Assembly: GCA_036489885.1 (NCBI GenBank)
Contig: DASXEW010000003.1
Span: 1,550,001-1,614,000 of the forward strand
Direction of reading: 5' to 3'
DNA from: Candidatus Baltobacteraceae bacterium
Lineage (GTDB): Bacteria; Vulcanimicrobiota; Vulcanimicrobiia; Vulcanimicrobiales; Vulcanimicrobiaceae
Length of the DNA stretch: 64,000 nucleotides
Positions 31,950 through 40,403 of this stretch are shown here, in pieces (position 1 is the first letter of the stretch; each line of letters begins with the position of its first letter). Below the pieces are notes generated by a model. That model searched no databases and was not told the origin of the DNA. It saw nothing but the letters and a program-made list of their open reading frames with translations. The position numbers were made by a program, and so were the translations under genes.

Positions 31950-33293
31950 GGCGGGAATACGCCGCGTCGTCCAATCACCGCGCCGCAATCGCAGCCACGT
32001 GATTAGCGAGCGCACGCTCCAGGACGCGATCCATGCGATGCCGATTGCGTAAAGGCCGAACTGCACGACGTGGGTGAGAAGCGCGACGATGGAAACGGCG
32101 ACGAACGCGCCGATAATCCCCGTCCACATCGAAAAGCGCGTGTCGCCGGCGGCGCGAATCGGTGCAAGCACGGCGATCGCATATGATTTGATCGGCAAGG
32201 TCGTGAGGTGAAGGGCAAGCGGCAACGCTGCGACGTTTGCGAGCGCCGGACTCAAGGTAACGAGTGCAGTTAACGGCCACGATAGCTGTATGAAAATCAC
32301 ACCGACGATCGCGCCGACCAGTACGGCGAGACGCGTTGCGTGCATGAGAAAATCTTGCGCGCCTTGTGTGTCGCCTGCACCTAAACGTTGCCCGATGATT
32401 ATCTGCATCGAATCACCGAACGCCCCCGGGACCGCCCACGTCAAGTCGGTCACGACCGTGAACGCGCGGAACGCCGCGACCGCGACGGCGCCGAGCGGCG
32501 CGAGAAATGCGACGGTAAGCGCATCGGGGACGAGCAGCAGGACGAGCATTACAAATTCAGGCAGCGCAAGCAGCGTCGAGGCGCGGCACAAACTGAAATC
32601 GATGTCGAGTTCTTCCAAGATGTGATATTGCGGACGTCGCATCGTAACGAGGATGCAATAGACCGCGCCGACGCACTCGGAGAGCAGCGAGGAGAGACCG
32701 GCCCCGAAGAGCCCGAGCCTCACGTGCGTCCCGACGCCGAGTGCGAGCACGATCAGCAGCGGAATGTGCACGATGTTGATGATGAACAGCGTCCGCGGCG
32801 CGAGCCGCATATCGCCGGCCGCGCCGAATGCCGCGATGGCTTGTGCAGCGATCGTCATTGGAATGAGCGAGATGCAGCGCAAGATCAGATAGTGCGAGGC
32901 TGCACCGCGAATCGGAATCGATCCCAGCATGAGGCGCATCGTCGGCTCGGCCGCAAAGATCGAAATCAGCGCCACCACGACTGCAACGACGAAGGGCGCG
33001 ACCAGCGACGCCCGGACGATGCGGCCGAAAGCCGCAACATCGCCTTTGCCGAGCGCTTGCGCTTCCATGATCCGCCCCGCGCTCGGGAATGCCCACAGAC
33101 CGATCGCGAGGATAACGAAGATGCTGGTCGCAGCGCTGATTCCGGCCAGGGCAGCGGTGCCGATTGCACCCACCACGATCGTATCGGCAATGCCCAGAAA
33201 TTGATCGGCGACGAGCGCAAGTGCATTCGGCGCGCCAAGCCGCCATAAGGCCGCCGGGACGTTGCGATGGTCGACGATCACGCTCCATGCCAA
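31923..33293 (-). CDS. MATE family efflux transporter
   Basis: A 456-aa membrane protein with twelve predicted helices in two bundles, as in the MATE (multidrug and toxic compound extrusion) family. GAPNALALVADQFLGIADTI at the N-terminus and a second-half repeat around AFGDSMQIIIGQRLGAGDTQ are typical. These export cationic drugs or metabolites using H+ or Na+. The 3' end overlaps the convergent inositol monophosphatase gene by 27 bp. It is divergent from the site-2 protease, about 20 bp away, so their promoters must overlap. Confidence 0.83.
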   Translation of the reverse strand: MAWSVIVDHRNVPAALWRLGAPNALALVADQFLGIADTIVVGAIGTAALAGISAATSIFVILAIGLWAFPSAGRIMEAQALGKGDVAAFGRIVRASLVAPFVVAVVVALISIFAAEPTMRLMLGSIPIRGAASHYLILRCISLIPMTIAAQAIAAFGAAGDMRLAPRTLFIINIVHIPLLIVLALGVGTHVRLGLFGAGLSSLLSECVGAVYCILVTMRRPQYHILEELDIDFSLCRASTLLALPEFVMLVLLLVPDALTVAFLAPLGAVAVAAFRAFTVVTDLTWAVPGAFGDSMQIIIGQRLGAGDTQGAQDFLMHATRLAVLVGAIVGVIFIQLSWPLTALVTLSPALANVAALPLALHLTTLPIKSYAIAVLAPIRAAGDTRFSMWTGIIGAFVAVSIVALLTHVVQFGLYAIGIAWIASWSVRSLITWLRLRRGDWTTRRIPALAGLSQTT

Positions 33294-33313
33294 CCCGTAC
33301 GGGGGGCGTGAAG

Positions 33314-34429
33314 ATGCGCCGCCCGAAGCGTCGCGGCGTGAAGATTGGGCGCATCTTCGGGATCGAGATCACGATCCACGCGACGTGGCTCTTCGGCTTC
33401 GCGTTCGTAGCCTGGACGTTCTCAACCGGAGTCGGTCCCTTCGCGCCCGTGCACGTCAACGACACCGTGCGCATCGGCCTGGCAATCTTTACGGCACTGC
33501 TCTTTTTTGCGAGCGTTTTGATTCACGAGCTCGCGCATTCATTATTGGCGCGCAGTCGCGGCGTGCCCGTGAGCGGGATTACGTTGTGGCTGTTCGGCGG
33601 CGTCTCACAGTTCGAAGCGGACCCGCAAACGGCGCCCGTGTCGGCTTGGATCTCGGCAATCGGTCCGCTGAGCAGCCTGGCACTCGCCGCTATCTTCTAT
33701 GGTTTGATGCGCCTCTTTGGTCTGGTAACTCCGCTCGGCATTGCGTTCGGATACTTGACCTACGGCAACTTGCTTCTCGCGATTTTCAATTTCGTGCCGG
33801 CCTATCCACTCGACGGTGGCCGCGTATTGATGGCGCTCGTTTGGCGCGCGACCGGGGATAAGTATCGCGCAACGCGCGTCGCCGTCGTCGTCGGACGCTT
33901 CTTTTCGTGGGCGCTGATGGGCCTCGGTATCATCCAAGTGTTTGCAGGCGACATCATCAGCGGCTTCTGGACGATGATCATCGGCTGGTTCTTGTTGCAA
34001 ATCGGCACGGCCGAAGGTTTGCAGGCCGAAGTTAAACAGGCGCTCGGCGGACATAGCGTCGGTGAGCTTGCAACACAGGGGAATCCGATTGGCGCCGATG
34101 TGACGGCCGAAGCGGCACTCCAAGCGATGTTGCGCACGGGAAGCCGTGCGCTACCCGTCATGTTCGGCGAAAAGCTCGTTGGGATCGTCTCGCTCGAAGA
34201 CATAGGTAAGGTGGCTCCCGACGAGTTGAGCAAAACCTACGTCACTGCCATCATGACGCGCGAAACGGAGCTCGTGCCGGTTGCTCCCGAGACTCCCGCG
34301 ACCGAAGCGCTCCAACTGCTGGCGCGCAGCGGACACGATCAGTTACCGGTGATTTCGCGCAGCGGTCAGCTCGTCGGGTTCATCACGCAAGAGAGCGTTC
34401 TGCGATGGGTTGCCGCCCATCGCCGTTGA
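33314..34429 (+). CDS. site-2 protease family (M50) zinc protease with CBS pair
   Basis: A 371-aa integral-membrane metalloprotease. The zinc motif HELAH lies in VLIHELAHSLLARSRG; the third ligand Asp lies in NFVPAYPLDGGRVL. Six helices are followed by two CBS domains from about residue 245 to the end (ADVTAEAALQAMLRTGSRAL; MTRETELVPVAPETPATEAL). CBS-linked M50 proteases cut transmembrane substrates in response to a nucleotide. The ATG at 33314 follows a GGGGGG tract; a GTG at 33338 (KIGRIFGIEI) is an equally reasonable start. Confidence 0.87.
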   Translation: MRRPKRRGVKIGRIFGIEITIHATWLFGFAFVAWTFSTGVGPFAPVHVNDTVRIGLAIFTALLFFASVLIHELAHSLLARSRGVPVSGITLWLFGGVSQFEADPQTAPVSAWISAIGPLSSLALAAIFYGLMRLFGLVTPLGIAFGYLTYGNLLLAIFNFVPAYPLDGGRVLMALVWRATGDKYRATRVAVVVGRFFSWALMGLGIIQVFAGDIISGFWTMIIGWFLLQIGTAEGLQAEVKQALGGHSVGELATQGNPIGADVTAEAALQAMLRTGSRALPVMFGEKLVGIVSLEDIGKVAPDELSKTYVTAIMTRETELVPVAPETPATEALQLLARSGHDQLPVISRSGQLVGFITQESVLRWVAAHRR

Positions 34430-34817
34430 CTTCCGCACCGAGGAACGTTAGCTCGACGGTCACGCCGTTCGGGTCGTCAACGAAAATTTGCACGTCGCCG
34501 TTGCGTGGCACGACGCGCGTCTGGAACGGAAGCTTCCGCTCCTTTAGAAGCGCGCACAGCGCGTTGTAGCCGGTCATGCGGAACGAGACGTGATCGATTG
34601 CGGCGCCGGCCCGGCCTTCCGCCATTCCGTGCGCACCTGCGTCGCGCGCGTCGGTAAGATGGATGACCGCTTGTTCGCCCGCGTACAGCCAATAGCCGTT
34701 GAAATTAAACGGTGGCCGTTCGCCGTTTCGCAAGCCCACGATATCGACGAAGAAATCGCGCGTCGCTTCAGGTTGCATCGTCCGGATATTGATGTGGTCG
34801 AGCTTTGTTGCGGGCAT
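34383..34817 (-). CDS. VOC family (glyoxalase-like) protein
   Basis: A 144-aa vicinal-oxygen-chelate protein. Likely metal ligands are His in KLDHINIRT, His in AAIDHVSFRMTG and Glu in GVTVELTFLG. It is a single-domain member, probably a dimer. Its 3' end overlaps the convergent site-2 protease gene by 47 bp. The substrate is not identifiable. Confidence 0.75.
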   Translation of the reverse strand: MPATKLDHINIRTMQPEATRDFFVDIVGLRNGERPPFNFNGYWLYAGEQAVIHLTDARDAGAHGMAEGRAGAAIDHVSFRMTGYNALCALLKERKLPFQTRVVPRNGDVQIFVDDPNGVTVELTFLGAEVNGDGRQPIAERSLA

Positions 34818-34853
34818 ACGGCACCTCGTGCGTAAGGTTTTCCCCGACCCGGC

Positions 34854-36224
34854 CTATTCCCATCCTCCGAGGCGGGCGCGGTCGAGCAGCATACTGCGCG
34901 TGGCTGCCAAAATGCGCGCGACCGGCGCGCGCCGGTAGTCCCACTCCGCACCGGGCGGCGGCGCTGGAACTGTCATCGTTGCGTTGGCTTCGAAGACGAG
35001 GATCCGCCCGCGTTCATCGAGCCCGAAATCGATGCCGCCGTAGTCGAGCTCGAGGCGTGCACTGATCGCGTACAATGCACGGAGCCCTTGCTCGCCGAGC
35101 ACCGACTCCGGCGAAACGAGATATGCTTCGTCTTCAGCCCGACGTTCCGGATGTTGTGCCATCTCCGCACTAAAGAAATGCACTTTCCAGTTGTTTGAGA
35201 CCGCCGCGTGCATCGGGTAGAGCTCGTCGCCAACGATCATCATCCGGTATTTTCGAAAGAGTCCGTCCGGGCTTTGCGTAGGGAGCGCTTCGATTGCGAG
35301 CAGCTCGCCCGCGGGTAAGAGTGCCAGCGCCTCGGGAACTTTTTCGGGTTGCTCGACGTGTACGAAGTGTTGACCCGAATGGAATCCGGGCGCGCGCAGG
35401 AGCATCGGCCAGCCAAGGTCGGGTATTGGGCCGCTCCGCGAAAACCGGTGCGTCGCCGGGATCACTACGCCGGGGAGGTCGCGCAAGCGTTCGGCAAGCG
35501 CCGTGCGGGCTGTGGCGAGGACGGCATCGGGACAGTTGACGATCGGTGCGACGCTTAAGGCTACAATCTCACGCGCGCGTTCGAGGGCAGCGGCGTTACG
35601 GTCCGCATCGGTGATCGTGTTGAAGAGGACGTGATGCTGCGGAAGCTGGACCCCGTCGTTGAAGCGTTCGACGATCAGGGTTGCGATCGAGAACGTCGCA
35701 TCACTGAGCCACTCGCCTGACGTAGCGCCGAACTGGTCTTCGGACGTCAGCAGCAGCAATCGGGGAACGCCTTCGCGCAGCGCGCCGTACGTGCTCGTGC
35801 TTACGGCGGCGGTGCCGAGCGCAGCCCGCTGATGCCGCAGCGATTCCGTCTCGCTGCCCTCGATTGCATGGATGCGCGCCATGCCCAGATGGCCGATCGC
35901 GGAGTCGGGATCGAGCGCGAGTGCCTGCTCCAAATGCGAACGCGCTTCGGGAAATTGTTCCAGCTCGAAGAGTACGATACCGAGGTTGGCGCGCGCCATC
36001 GCATCGGACGGTGCGAAATCGACCACGTGTTCGAGCAGGGTGCGCGCGCCCTCACGTTCCCCTTCCCGATGTAAAATGCGCGCGAGATTGTTGAGCGCGC
36101 CGGCGTGCGTGGGATCACGCTCGATCAGATCGTGATACGCCTCTTTGGCCTCACCGACGCGTCCTAACGCTTCGAGTAGAATCGCGCGTTGGAAGAGGAG
36201 ATCGACAAGATTCGCGTCGGCCAT
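34854..36224 (-). CDS. TPR-ATP-grasp-like fusion protein
   Basis: A 456-aa protein with two parts. Residues 1-150 hold about four tetratricopeptide repeats (AILLEALGRVGEAKEAYHDL; ARANLGIVLFELEQFPEARS). Residues 160-450 resemble an ATP-grasp ligase: a central lobe with PMLLRAPGFHSGQHFVHV and a C-terminal LDYGGIDFGLDERGRILVFE, then ANAT, with the Glu/Asn pair that binds Mg-ATP. Such TPR-plus-ATP-grasp proteins are known, but the substrate is not. The ATG at 36224 is used because the frame upstream gives no recognisable sequence. It is divergent from a membrane-anchored hypothetical protein. Confidence 0.75.
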   Translation of the reverse strand: MADANLVDLLFQRAILLEALGRVGEAKEAYHDLIERDPTHAGALNNLARILHREGEREGARTLLEHVVDFAPSDAMARANLGIVLFELEQFPEARSHLEQALALDPDSAIGHLGMARIHAIEGSETESLRHQRAALGTAAVSTSTYGALREGVPRLLLLTSEDQFGATSGEWLSDATFSIATLIVERFNDGVQLPQHHVLFNTITDADRNAAALERAREIVALSVAPIVNCPDAVLATARTALAERLRDLPGVVIPATHRFSRSGPIPDLGWPMLLRAPGFHSGQHFVHVEQPEKVPEALALLPAGELLAIEALPTQSPDGLFRKYRMMIVGDELYPMHAAVSNNWKVHFFSAEMAQHPERRAEDEAYLVSPESVLGEQGLRALYAISARLELDYGGIDFGLDERGRILVFEANATMTVPAPPPGAEWDYRRAPVARILAATRSMLLDRARLGGWE

Positions 36225-36274
36225 AAAATCACAGTGCCTACCGCCTGGCACTCTGACCTGCCAATAACAAAGTC

Positions 36275-36754
36275 GTGGTGTCAGAAGTCGGGTGGGTACT
36301 TGCCGGGCTAGTCTTGGCGCTGGGCGTCGCGTCCATGCTCTTCTTCGACGAGCGGAAGGCGGCCCTCGAGCGCTCCTTGCTTCGCGAATTGCGCGAGGTA
36401 CAAATGGTCAACCAAGACCTTTGGGACGGCCTCGGGCCTGAGCGGTATAAGGAAATCGTGTCGATCTACGTCCGGATGCGCGAAACGTATGTTCGCGCCA
36501 ACTTCATCATCGATTTTTGGAACAAGGCCGGCCGCGCGTACGGAAAGCGTCAGATCAACCGCCAGCGCTTCATTCGAAAGGTCGCGCCAAAGTGCGACGG
36601 ACTGTGGCGCGACTTCGGCGACCTGATCGGCTATCTGCAGCAATGCGAGCCGCAGCGCATCGCAGGCTGGCGCCGCATCGAGGCGGCGTCCGTCCGTGAG
36701 CTCGCGCGCACGATGAAGCAAATCGAAAAGATCAAGACACAAAAAGCAGCGTAG
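36275..36754 (+). CDS. hypothetical membrane-anchored protein
   Basis: A 159-aa protein with one N-terminal transmembrane helix (VGWVLAGLVLALGVASMLFF) and a cytoplasmic helical domain. The region LWDGLGPERYKEIVSIYVRM, then RANFIIDFWNKAGRAYGKRQ, is not a family I recognise. The GTG at 36275 has no obvious ribosome site, so the start is uncertain. One base separates it from the tartrate-dehydratase-like gene, suggesting co-transcription. Confidence 0.6.
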   Translation: MVSEVGWVLAGLVLALGVASMLFFDERKAALERSLLRELREVQMVNQDLWDGLGPERYKEIVSIYVRMRETYVRANFIIDFWNKAGRAYGKRQINRQRFIRKVAPKCDGLWRDFGDLIGYLQQCEPQRIAGWRRIEAASVRELARTMKQIEKIKTQKAA

Positions 36755-36755
36755 G

Positions 36756-37904
36756 ATGCGCATCCTCGAGATTCGCGATGACGTCGCGCCGATCGCGTCG
36801 TCTATTCGTAACGCGTTCATCGATTTCAGCACGATGACCGCAAGCATCGTCGCGATCGTCACCGATCAGAAGCGTGACGGCAAGCCGGTTATCGGATTCG
36901 GATTCAATTCGAACGGCCGCTACGCGCCGCAAGGGCTGTTGCGGGAGCGCTTCATTCCCCGTTTGCGGGAGTTTGCCGAGGCGGATCCCGTGGCGGCGTG
37001 GACGGCCATGATGCGCAACGAGAAGCCGGGCGGCCACGGAGAGCGCTCCGTTGCAGTCGGCGTCCTCGATATGGCGCTCTGGGACGCAGTTTCCAAAGCC
37101 GAAGGTCTTCCGCTCTGGAAACTCCTGGCGGATCGCTATCGGAAGGGCAAAGCGGAGCCGGACGCCTGGGTGTACGCCGCGGGCGGCTACTACTATCCGG
37201 GAGACGACACGAAAAGCCTCGCCGAGGAATTGAAGCGCTACCTCGATCTCGGCTACGACACAGTGAAGATGAAGATCGGTGGTGCCGATCTTGCGACCGA
37301 TCTGCGGCGAATCGAAACTGCGCTCGGCGTCGTCGGCGAAGGACGGCGTCTGTGCGTCGACGTTAACGGACGCTTCGATCTCGAGGAGGCGCTCGCGTAC
37401 GCGGATGCGATCGAGCCGCTCGAATTGCGTTGGTACGAAGAACCGCTCGATCCGCTCGACTACGCGACGCACGAGCAGCTCGCGCAGCGCTATCGCGGCG
37501 CGATCGCGACCGGCGAGAACTTGTTTTCGATGCAAGACGCGCGCAATCTCATCCGGCACGCAGGCCTACGTTCGGACCGTGATGTGCTGCAATTCGATCC
37601 TGCGCTTTCGTACGGACTCGTCGAGTATTTGCGTACGCTAGAGATGCTCGAGGGCCACGGTTGGTCGCGCACGCGCTGCGTTCCGCACGGCGGACATCAA
37701 TTCGCATTGAACATCGCGGTCGGACTCGGCCTCGGCGGAAACGAATCGTATCCGCAGGTGTTCGCGCCGTTCGGCGGGTTTGCGGATGATTATCCGGTTC
37801 AGAGCGGTCGCGTCAAGCTACCGGAGCGCCCCGGAATCGGCTTCGAAGAGAAACGCGAGCTCTACGCGGTTTTAAAGAAGCTGGTCCCCGACCTCATACC
37901 GTAG
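36756..37904 (+). CDS. enolase superfamily dehydratase, D-tartrate dehydratase-like
   Basis: A 382-aa mandelate racemase/muconate-lactonizing-type enzyme. The catalytic KxK is VKMKIG near residue 170; Mg2+ ligands are Asp in DVNGRFD, Glu in WYEEPLDPLDY and Glu in ATGENLF. The second base is His in CVPHGGHQFALN. The last block and GLGLGGNESYPQVF resemble D(-)-tartrate dehydratase, which dehydrates an alpha-hydroxy acid to a keto acid. Another acid-sugar substrate is possible. Its tail overlaps the convergent VOC dioxygenase gene by 11 bp. Confidence 0.82.
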   Translation: MRILEIRDDVAPIASSIRNAFIDFSTMTASIVAIVTDQKRDGKPVIGFGFNSNGRYAPQGLLRERFIPRLREFAEADPVAAWTAMMRNEKPGGHGERSVAVGVLDMALWDAVSKAEGLPLWKLLADRYRKGKAEPDAWVYAAGGYYYPGDDTKSLAEELKRYLDLGYDTVKMKIGGADLATDLRRIETALGVVGEGRRLCVDVNGRFDLEEALAYADAIEPLELRWYEEPLDPLDYATHEQLAQRYRGAIATGENLFSMQDARNLIRHAGLRSDRDVLQFDPALSYGLVEYLRTLEMLEGHGWSRTRCVPHGGHQFALNIAVGLGLGGNESYPQVFAPFGGFADDYPVQSGRVKLPERPGIGFEEKRELYAVLKKLVPDLIP

Positions 37905-38808
37905 CCGGCACCGCTTCGACGTTCTCGAAGAAGTATTTCGGCGGCTGCGGACCCCACACGAATAGCGCGTGTTCGGCCGGCACGTTGCGGCTTTCCCAAG
38001 CGCAGCCTTTGGGAATGTAGTCGATGTCGCAAAAGTATTCGGCGAAGCTTCCCCACGGGTCGCGTATGTAGTGGAAGAAGTTCGATCCGATGTAGTGTCG
38101 TCCGAAGCCCCAGCCTTCTTGATGGCCTTTGCCGTGCATGAAGATCGCGCCGATCCCGATCTCGTCGACGCCGCCGACTTCGAAGCTGGCGTGATGAAAA
38201 CCGGGATGTCCGGATTTTCCGAAGGCCAGCACGTGATGATCGCTGCCGTGCGGCGTGTGCATGAACGCAACGATCTCGCCGGAACGGTCCGAAAGGCGTA
38301 AGCCGAGAAAGCGCTCGTAAAAGGCGACTTGCGCCAGCACCTCAGGTGAGAAGAGCAGCGTGTGTCCAAGTCGTCGCGGCGTTGCACGTTGCGGGCCATC
38401 CGGCGCTGCGCGCTCGCCCTCTCGGGCGAGACGGACGTCCATCTGCGTTTTCGCGTGCGGTGAACGCCGGCGCGTGACCGCCAGCTCGACGAGGTTTCCG
38501 TCCGGATCGCGGAACCACAGTCCGTCGCTCTGGTACTCGCGCGGCGAGTCCAGCAATTTGATGCCGCCCGATTCCAAGCGGCTGCGGAACGCGTTGCGTT
38601 CGCTCTCTTCGATTCCGAACGTCAGGTGGTGCAGATGCTTGGTGGGGCCTTCATAGAGGAAGCCGGCCACACCGTTGCCCGTCTCCAGCTTGAGAGCGTT
38701 TTCGCTCGTCGACGTGCGCAGGCCGAACGACGAATAGAAGTCGCCGCCGGCTTGCGGTTCCGGGACGGTGAGCGCAAAATGGTCGAGCGAGTGGACTGCG
38801 GGATCCAT
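37894..38808 (-). CDS. two-domain VOC protein, extradiol ring-cleavage dioxygenase-like
   Basis: A 304-aa protein with two VOC modules, the layout of catechol 2,3-dioxygenase-type ring-cleavage enzymes. The C-terminal module carries the probable Fe ligands: His in RRLGHTLLF, His in PGFHHASFEV and Glu in GSFAEYFCDIDYI. The N-terminal module (VHSLDHFALTVPEPQAGGDF) is structural. The frame extends far upstream through an opposite-strand gene, so the ATG at 38808 (MDPAVHS) is taken. No other aromatic-degradation genes are nearby apart from the acid dehydratase it faces. Confidence 0.8.
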   Translation of the reverse strand: MDPAVHSLDHFALTVPEPQAGGDFYSSFGLRTSTSENALKLETGNGVAGFLYEGPTKHLHHLTFGIEESERNAFRSRLESGGIKLLDSPREYQSDGLWFRDPDGNLVELAVTRRRSPHAKTQMDVRLAREGERAAPDGPQRATPRRLGHTLLFSPEVLAQVAFYERFLGLRLSDRSGEIVAFMHTPHGSDHHVLAFGKSGHPGFHHASFEVGGVDEIGIGAIFMHGKGHQEGWGFGRHYIGSNFFHYIRDPWGSFAEYFCDIDYIPKGCAWESRNVPAEHALFVWGPQPPKYFFENVEAVPATV

Positions 38809-38847
38809 GCGTGAATGATTCTGACCCGCGGGGGGAAAGACCCACGA

Positions 38848-39279
38848 ATGAGCCGCGCTTTCATGAAAGAGCTGGAAGACGCGCCGGAACCCAAGTTTGT
38901 ATCCGGCCCGCGGGAGCATTCGATCACGCCCGCCGGCAAGCGTGCGCTTCAGAAGAAGCTCAAGACGACAAAGGACGACGAGACGCGACGCGCGCTCCAG
39001 GACGAGCTCGATGCATCCGTCGTCATCGAGCCTCCGGGCGATCGCAGCATTGTTGCGTTTGGCGCCGCCGTCACCGTGCAGCCCAACGATCAAAAAGACG
39101 ATCGCGTGTTCACGATCGTGGGTGAAAGCGAAATGGACGTCGCGGATGGGAAAATCACCGACGCATCGCCGCTTGGAAAGGCGCTGCTCGGCGCCCACGT
39201 CGGCGACGATGTCGTCTGGCACCGGCCTGTGGGCGATGTCACTCTTCGAGTCAAGGCAATAAGGTACGAGGATCACTAG
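38848..39279 (+). CDS. GreA/GreB-type C-terminal domain factor
   Basis: A 143-aa protein whose C-terminal 80 residues match the GreA/GreB FKBP-like domain (FGAAVTVQPNDQKDDRVFTI, then VGESEMDVADGKITDASPLG and KALLGAHVGDDVVWHRPVGD). The N-terminal region is shorter than GreA's coiled coil. It may bind RNA polymerase or act like Rnk-type regulators. The start MSRAFMKELED at 38848 is preferred over 38815, which would put the start close to the divergent VOC gene's start. Confidence 0.8.
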   Translation: MSRAFMKELEDAPEPKFVSGPREHSITPAGKRALQKKLKTTKDDETRRALQDELDASVVIEPPGDRSIVAFGAAVTVQPNDQKDDRVFTIVGESEMDVADGKITDASPLGKALLGAHVGDDVVWHRPVGDVTLRVKAIRYEDH

Positions 39280-39345
39280 TAGGGTGTGACCTTGCGCCTG
39301 CTTCCACGCCCAGAGGTTTAGCCCCAACGGCGAATTGGAACGTTT

Positions 39346-40098
39346 GTGGGGATGCTACAAGCGACGCAGCGCCGTCTCAATGAACTCGAATGGGCTATGG
39401 CGCGCTTGTTGCGCGCGCCACGTGATGTTCGTCGAAGCAAACGGCAATTCGGAGTTGCAATGTCGACCGACGGCGGAATGACGTTCACGAACGCATATCC
39501 CGTCGACATCAGTGTCGACGGTGTCGGCTTGATCACGACGCAAGAGCTCAAGCAGCGAAGAGTGATCGTCACGATCGATCTCGACAGCAAGCGCATTCAA
39601 GCGCTGGCGCAGTGCGTCACCGCTCAAAAAGGGTTGCTTAAAGGAAACGTCGTCTGGCGCATCGGCGCGCGCTTCATTCAGATCGCGCGTGAAGACCGGA
39701 TGTTGATCGACCGCTTCATCAAACGGCTTCCGCTCACGGCTGCACCGAAGCCACAGCACCACGGGCTGTTCCCGGACAATGTGATGAAGAAGATCCTCGA
39801 GGAGCTCGTCGCCCTCGAACGTCTTGCACCCGTACGTCACGGGAAGCAGCCGCTCGTGAAGATGTCGCACGCCGGCGTCATTCAGCGCGGAAAGCAAACG
39901 ATGCACAGCGTGAAGATCGAGTCGCGCGTCGTGCGCGAGGGAACGACGACCGTTTACACCACGCAGGTGTTCGTCAGCGATCGCCTTACGCGCATCGAAC
40001 TCGTGCCGATGGATAACGGCCGCCCGGAGCTGATCGTCCCGACCTCGTTGCGCCGCCCCGCACCCGCAAAGGCTCCCTGGCAGCGCCTCTTCACGTAG
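39346..40098 (+). CDS. PilZ-domain protein
   Basis: A 250-aa protein with an N-terminal PilZ-like domain. The c-di-GMP signature has an RRSKRQ motif and, downstream, DISVDGVGL, the RxxxR and D/NxSxxG elements. The C-terminal 100 residues (HHGLFPDNVMKKILEELVAL, then HAGVIQRGKQTMHSVKIESR) are not recognised. It may be a c-di-GMP receptor. Two starts are possible; GTG at 39346 has GGAA five bases upstream and is used, ATG at 39352 is the alternative. Confidence 0.75.
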   Translation: MGMLQATQRRLNELEWAMARLLRAPRDVRRSKRQFGVAMSTDGGMTFTNAYPVDISVDGVGLITTQELKQRRVIVTIDLDSKRIQALAQCVTAQKGLLKGNVVWRIGARFIQIAREDRMLIDRFIKRLPLTAAPKPQHHGLFPDNVMKKILEELVALERLAPVRHGKQPLVKMSHAGVIQRGKQTMHSVKIESRVVREGTTTVYTTQVFVSDRLTRIELVPMDNGRPELIVPTSLRRPAPAKAPWQRLFT

Positions 40099-40129
40099 TA
40101 GCTTTTTCTTGTCACACCGCAGCGTAGGC

Positions 40130-40195
40130 GCGCATTGTCATCCCGAGCGTAGTCTCGCGCATTGTCATCCCGAGCGTAGGCGCGCGAAGCGCGCC
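40130..40195. repeat. dispersed-type direct repeat with hairpin next to tRNA-Ser
   Basis: Two identical 23-bp copies of GCGCATTGTCATCCCGAGCG plus TAG start at 40130 and 40157. Right after is a hairpin GGCGCGC-GAA-GCGCGCC (40179-40195), then CGTAGTCGAGGGACAG, which partly mirrors the repeat. Elements of this GTCATCCCGAGCG type are common dispersed intergenic repeats. They lie between the PilZ gene and the tRNA. Confidence 0.6.
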
Positions 40196-40247
40196 GTAGT
40201 CGAGGGACAGCGGAAATGCAGATGACCGCTTTGAATGTGCCGTTTGC

Positions 40248-40335
40248 GGAGAGGTGGCAGAGCGGTTTAATGCGGCGGTCTTGAAAACCGCTAAACGTGA
40301 TGAACGTTTCGAGGGTTCAAATCCCTCCCTCTCCT
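40248..40335 (+). tRNA. tRNA-Ser(TGA)
   Basis: A class II tRNA of 88 bases. The acceptor stem GGAGAGG pairs with CCTCTCC. The anticodon loop CTTGAAA gives anticodon TGA (serine UCA codons). The long variable arm (AACGTGATGAACGTT region) and T-loop GGTTCAAATCC are present. CCA is not encoded. Confidence 0.95.
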
Positions 40336-40403
40336 TAGAAGTTCCGCTACTCGCCGAAGGTGCGGCGCGCACATAACGTGGGCGTGGAAGCTCTTTGCGT
40401 TCC

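Noticed and set aside
40130-40195. The repeated GTCATCCCGAGCG units as a CRISPR array
   Set aside because: Only two copies with a four-base gap and no spacers or cas genes; it fits a dispersed intergenic repeat.
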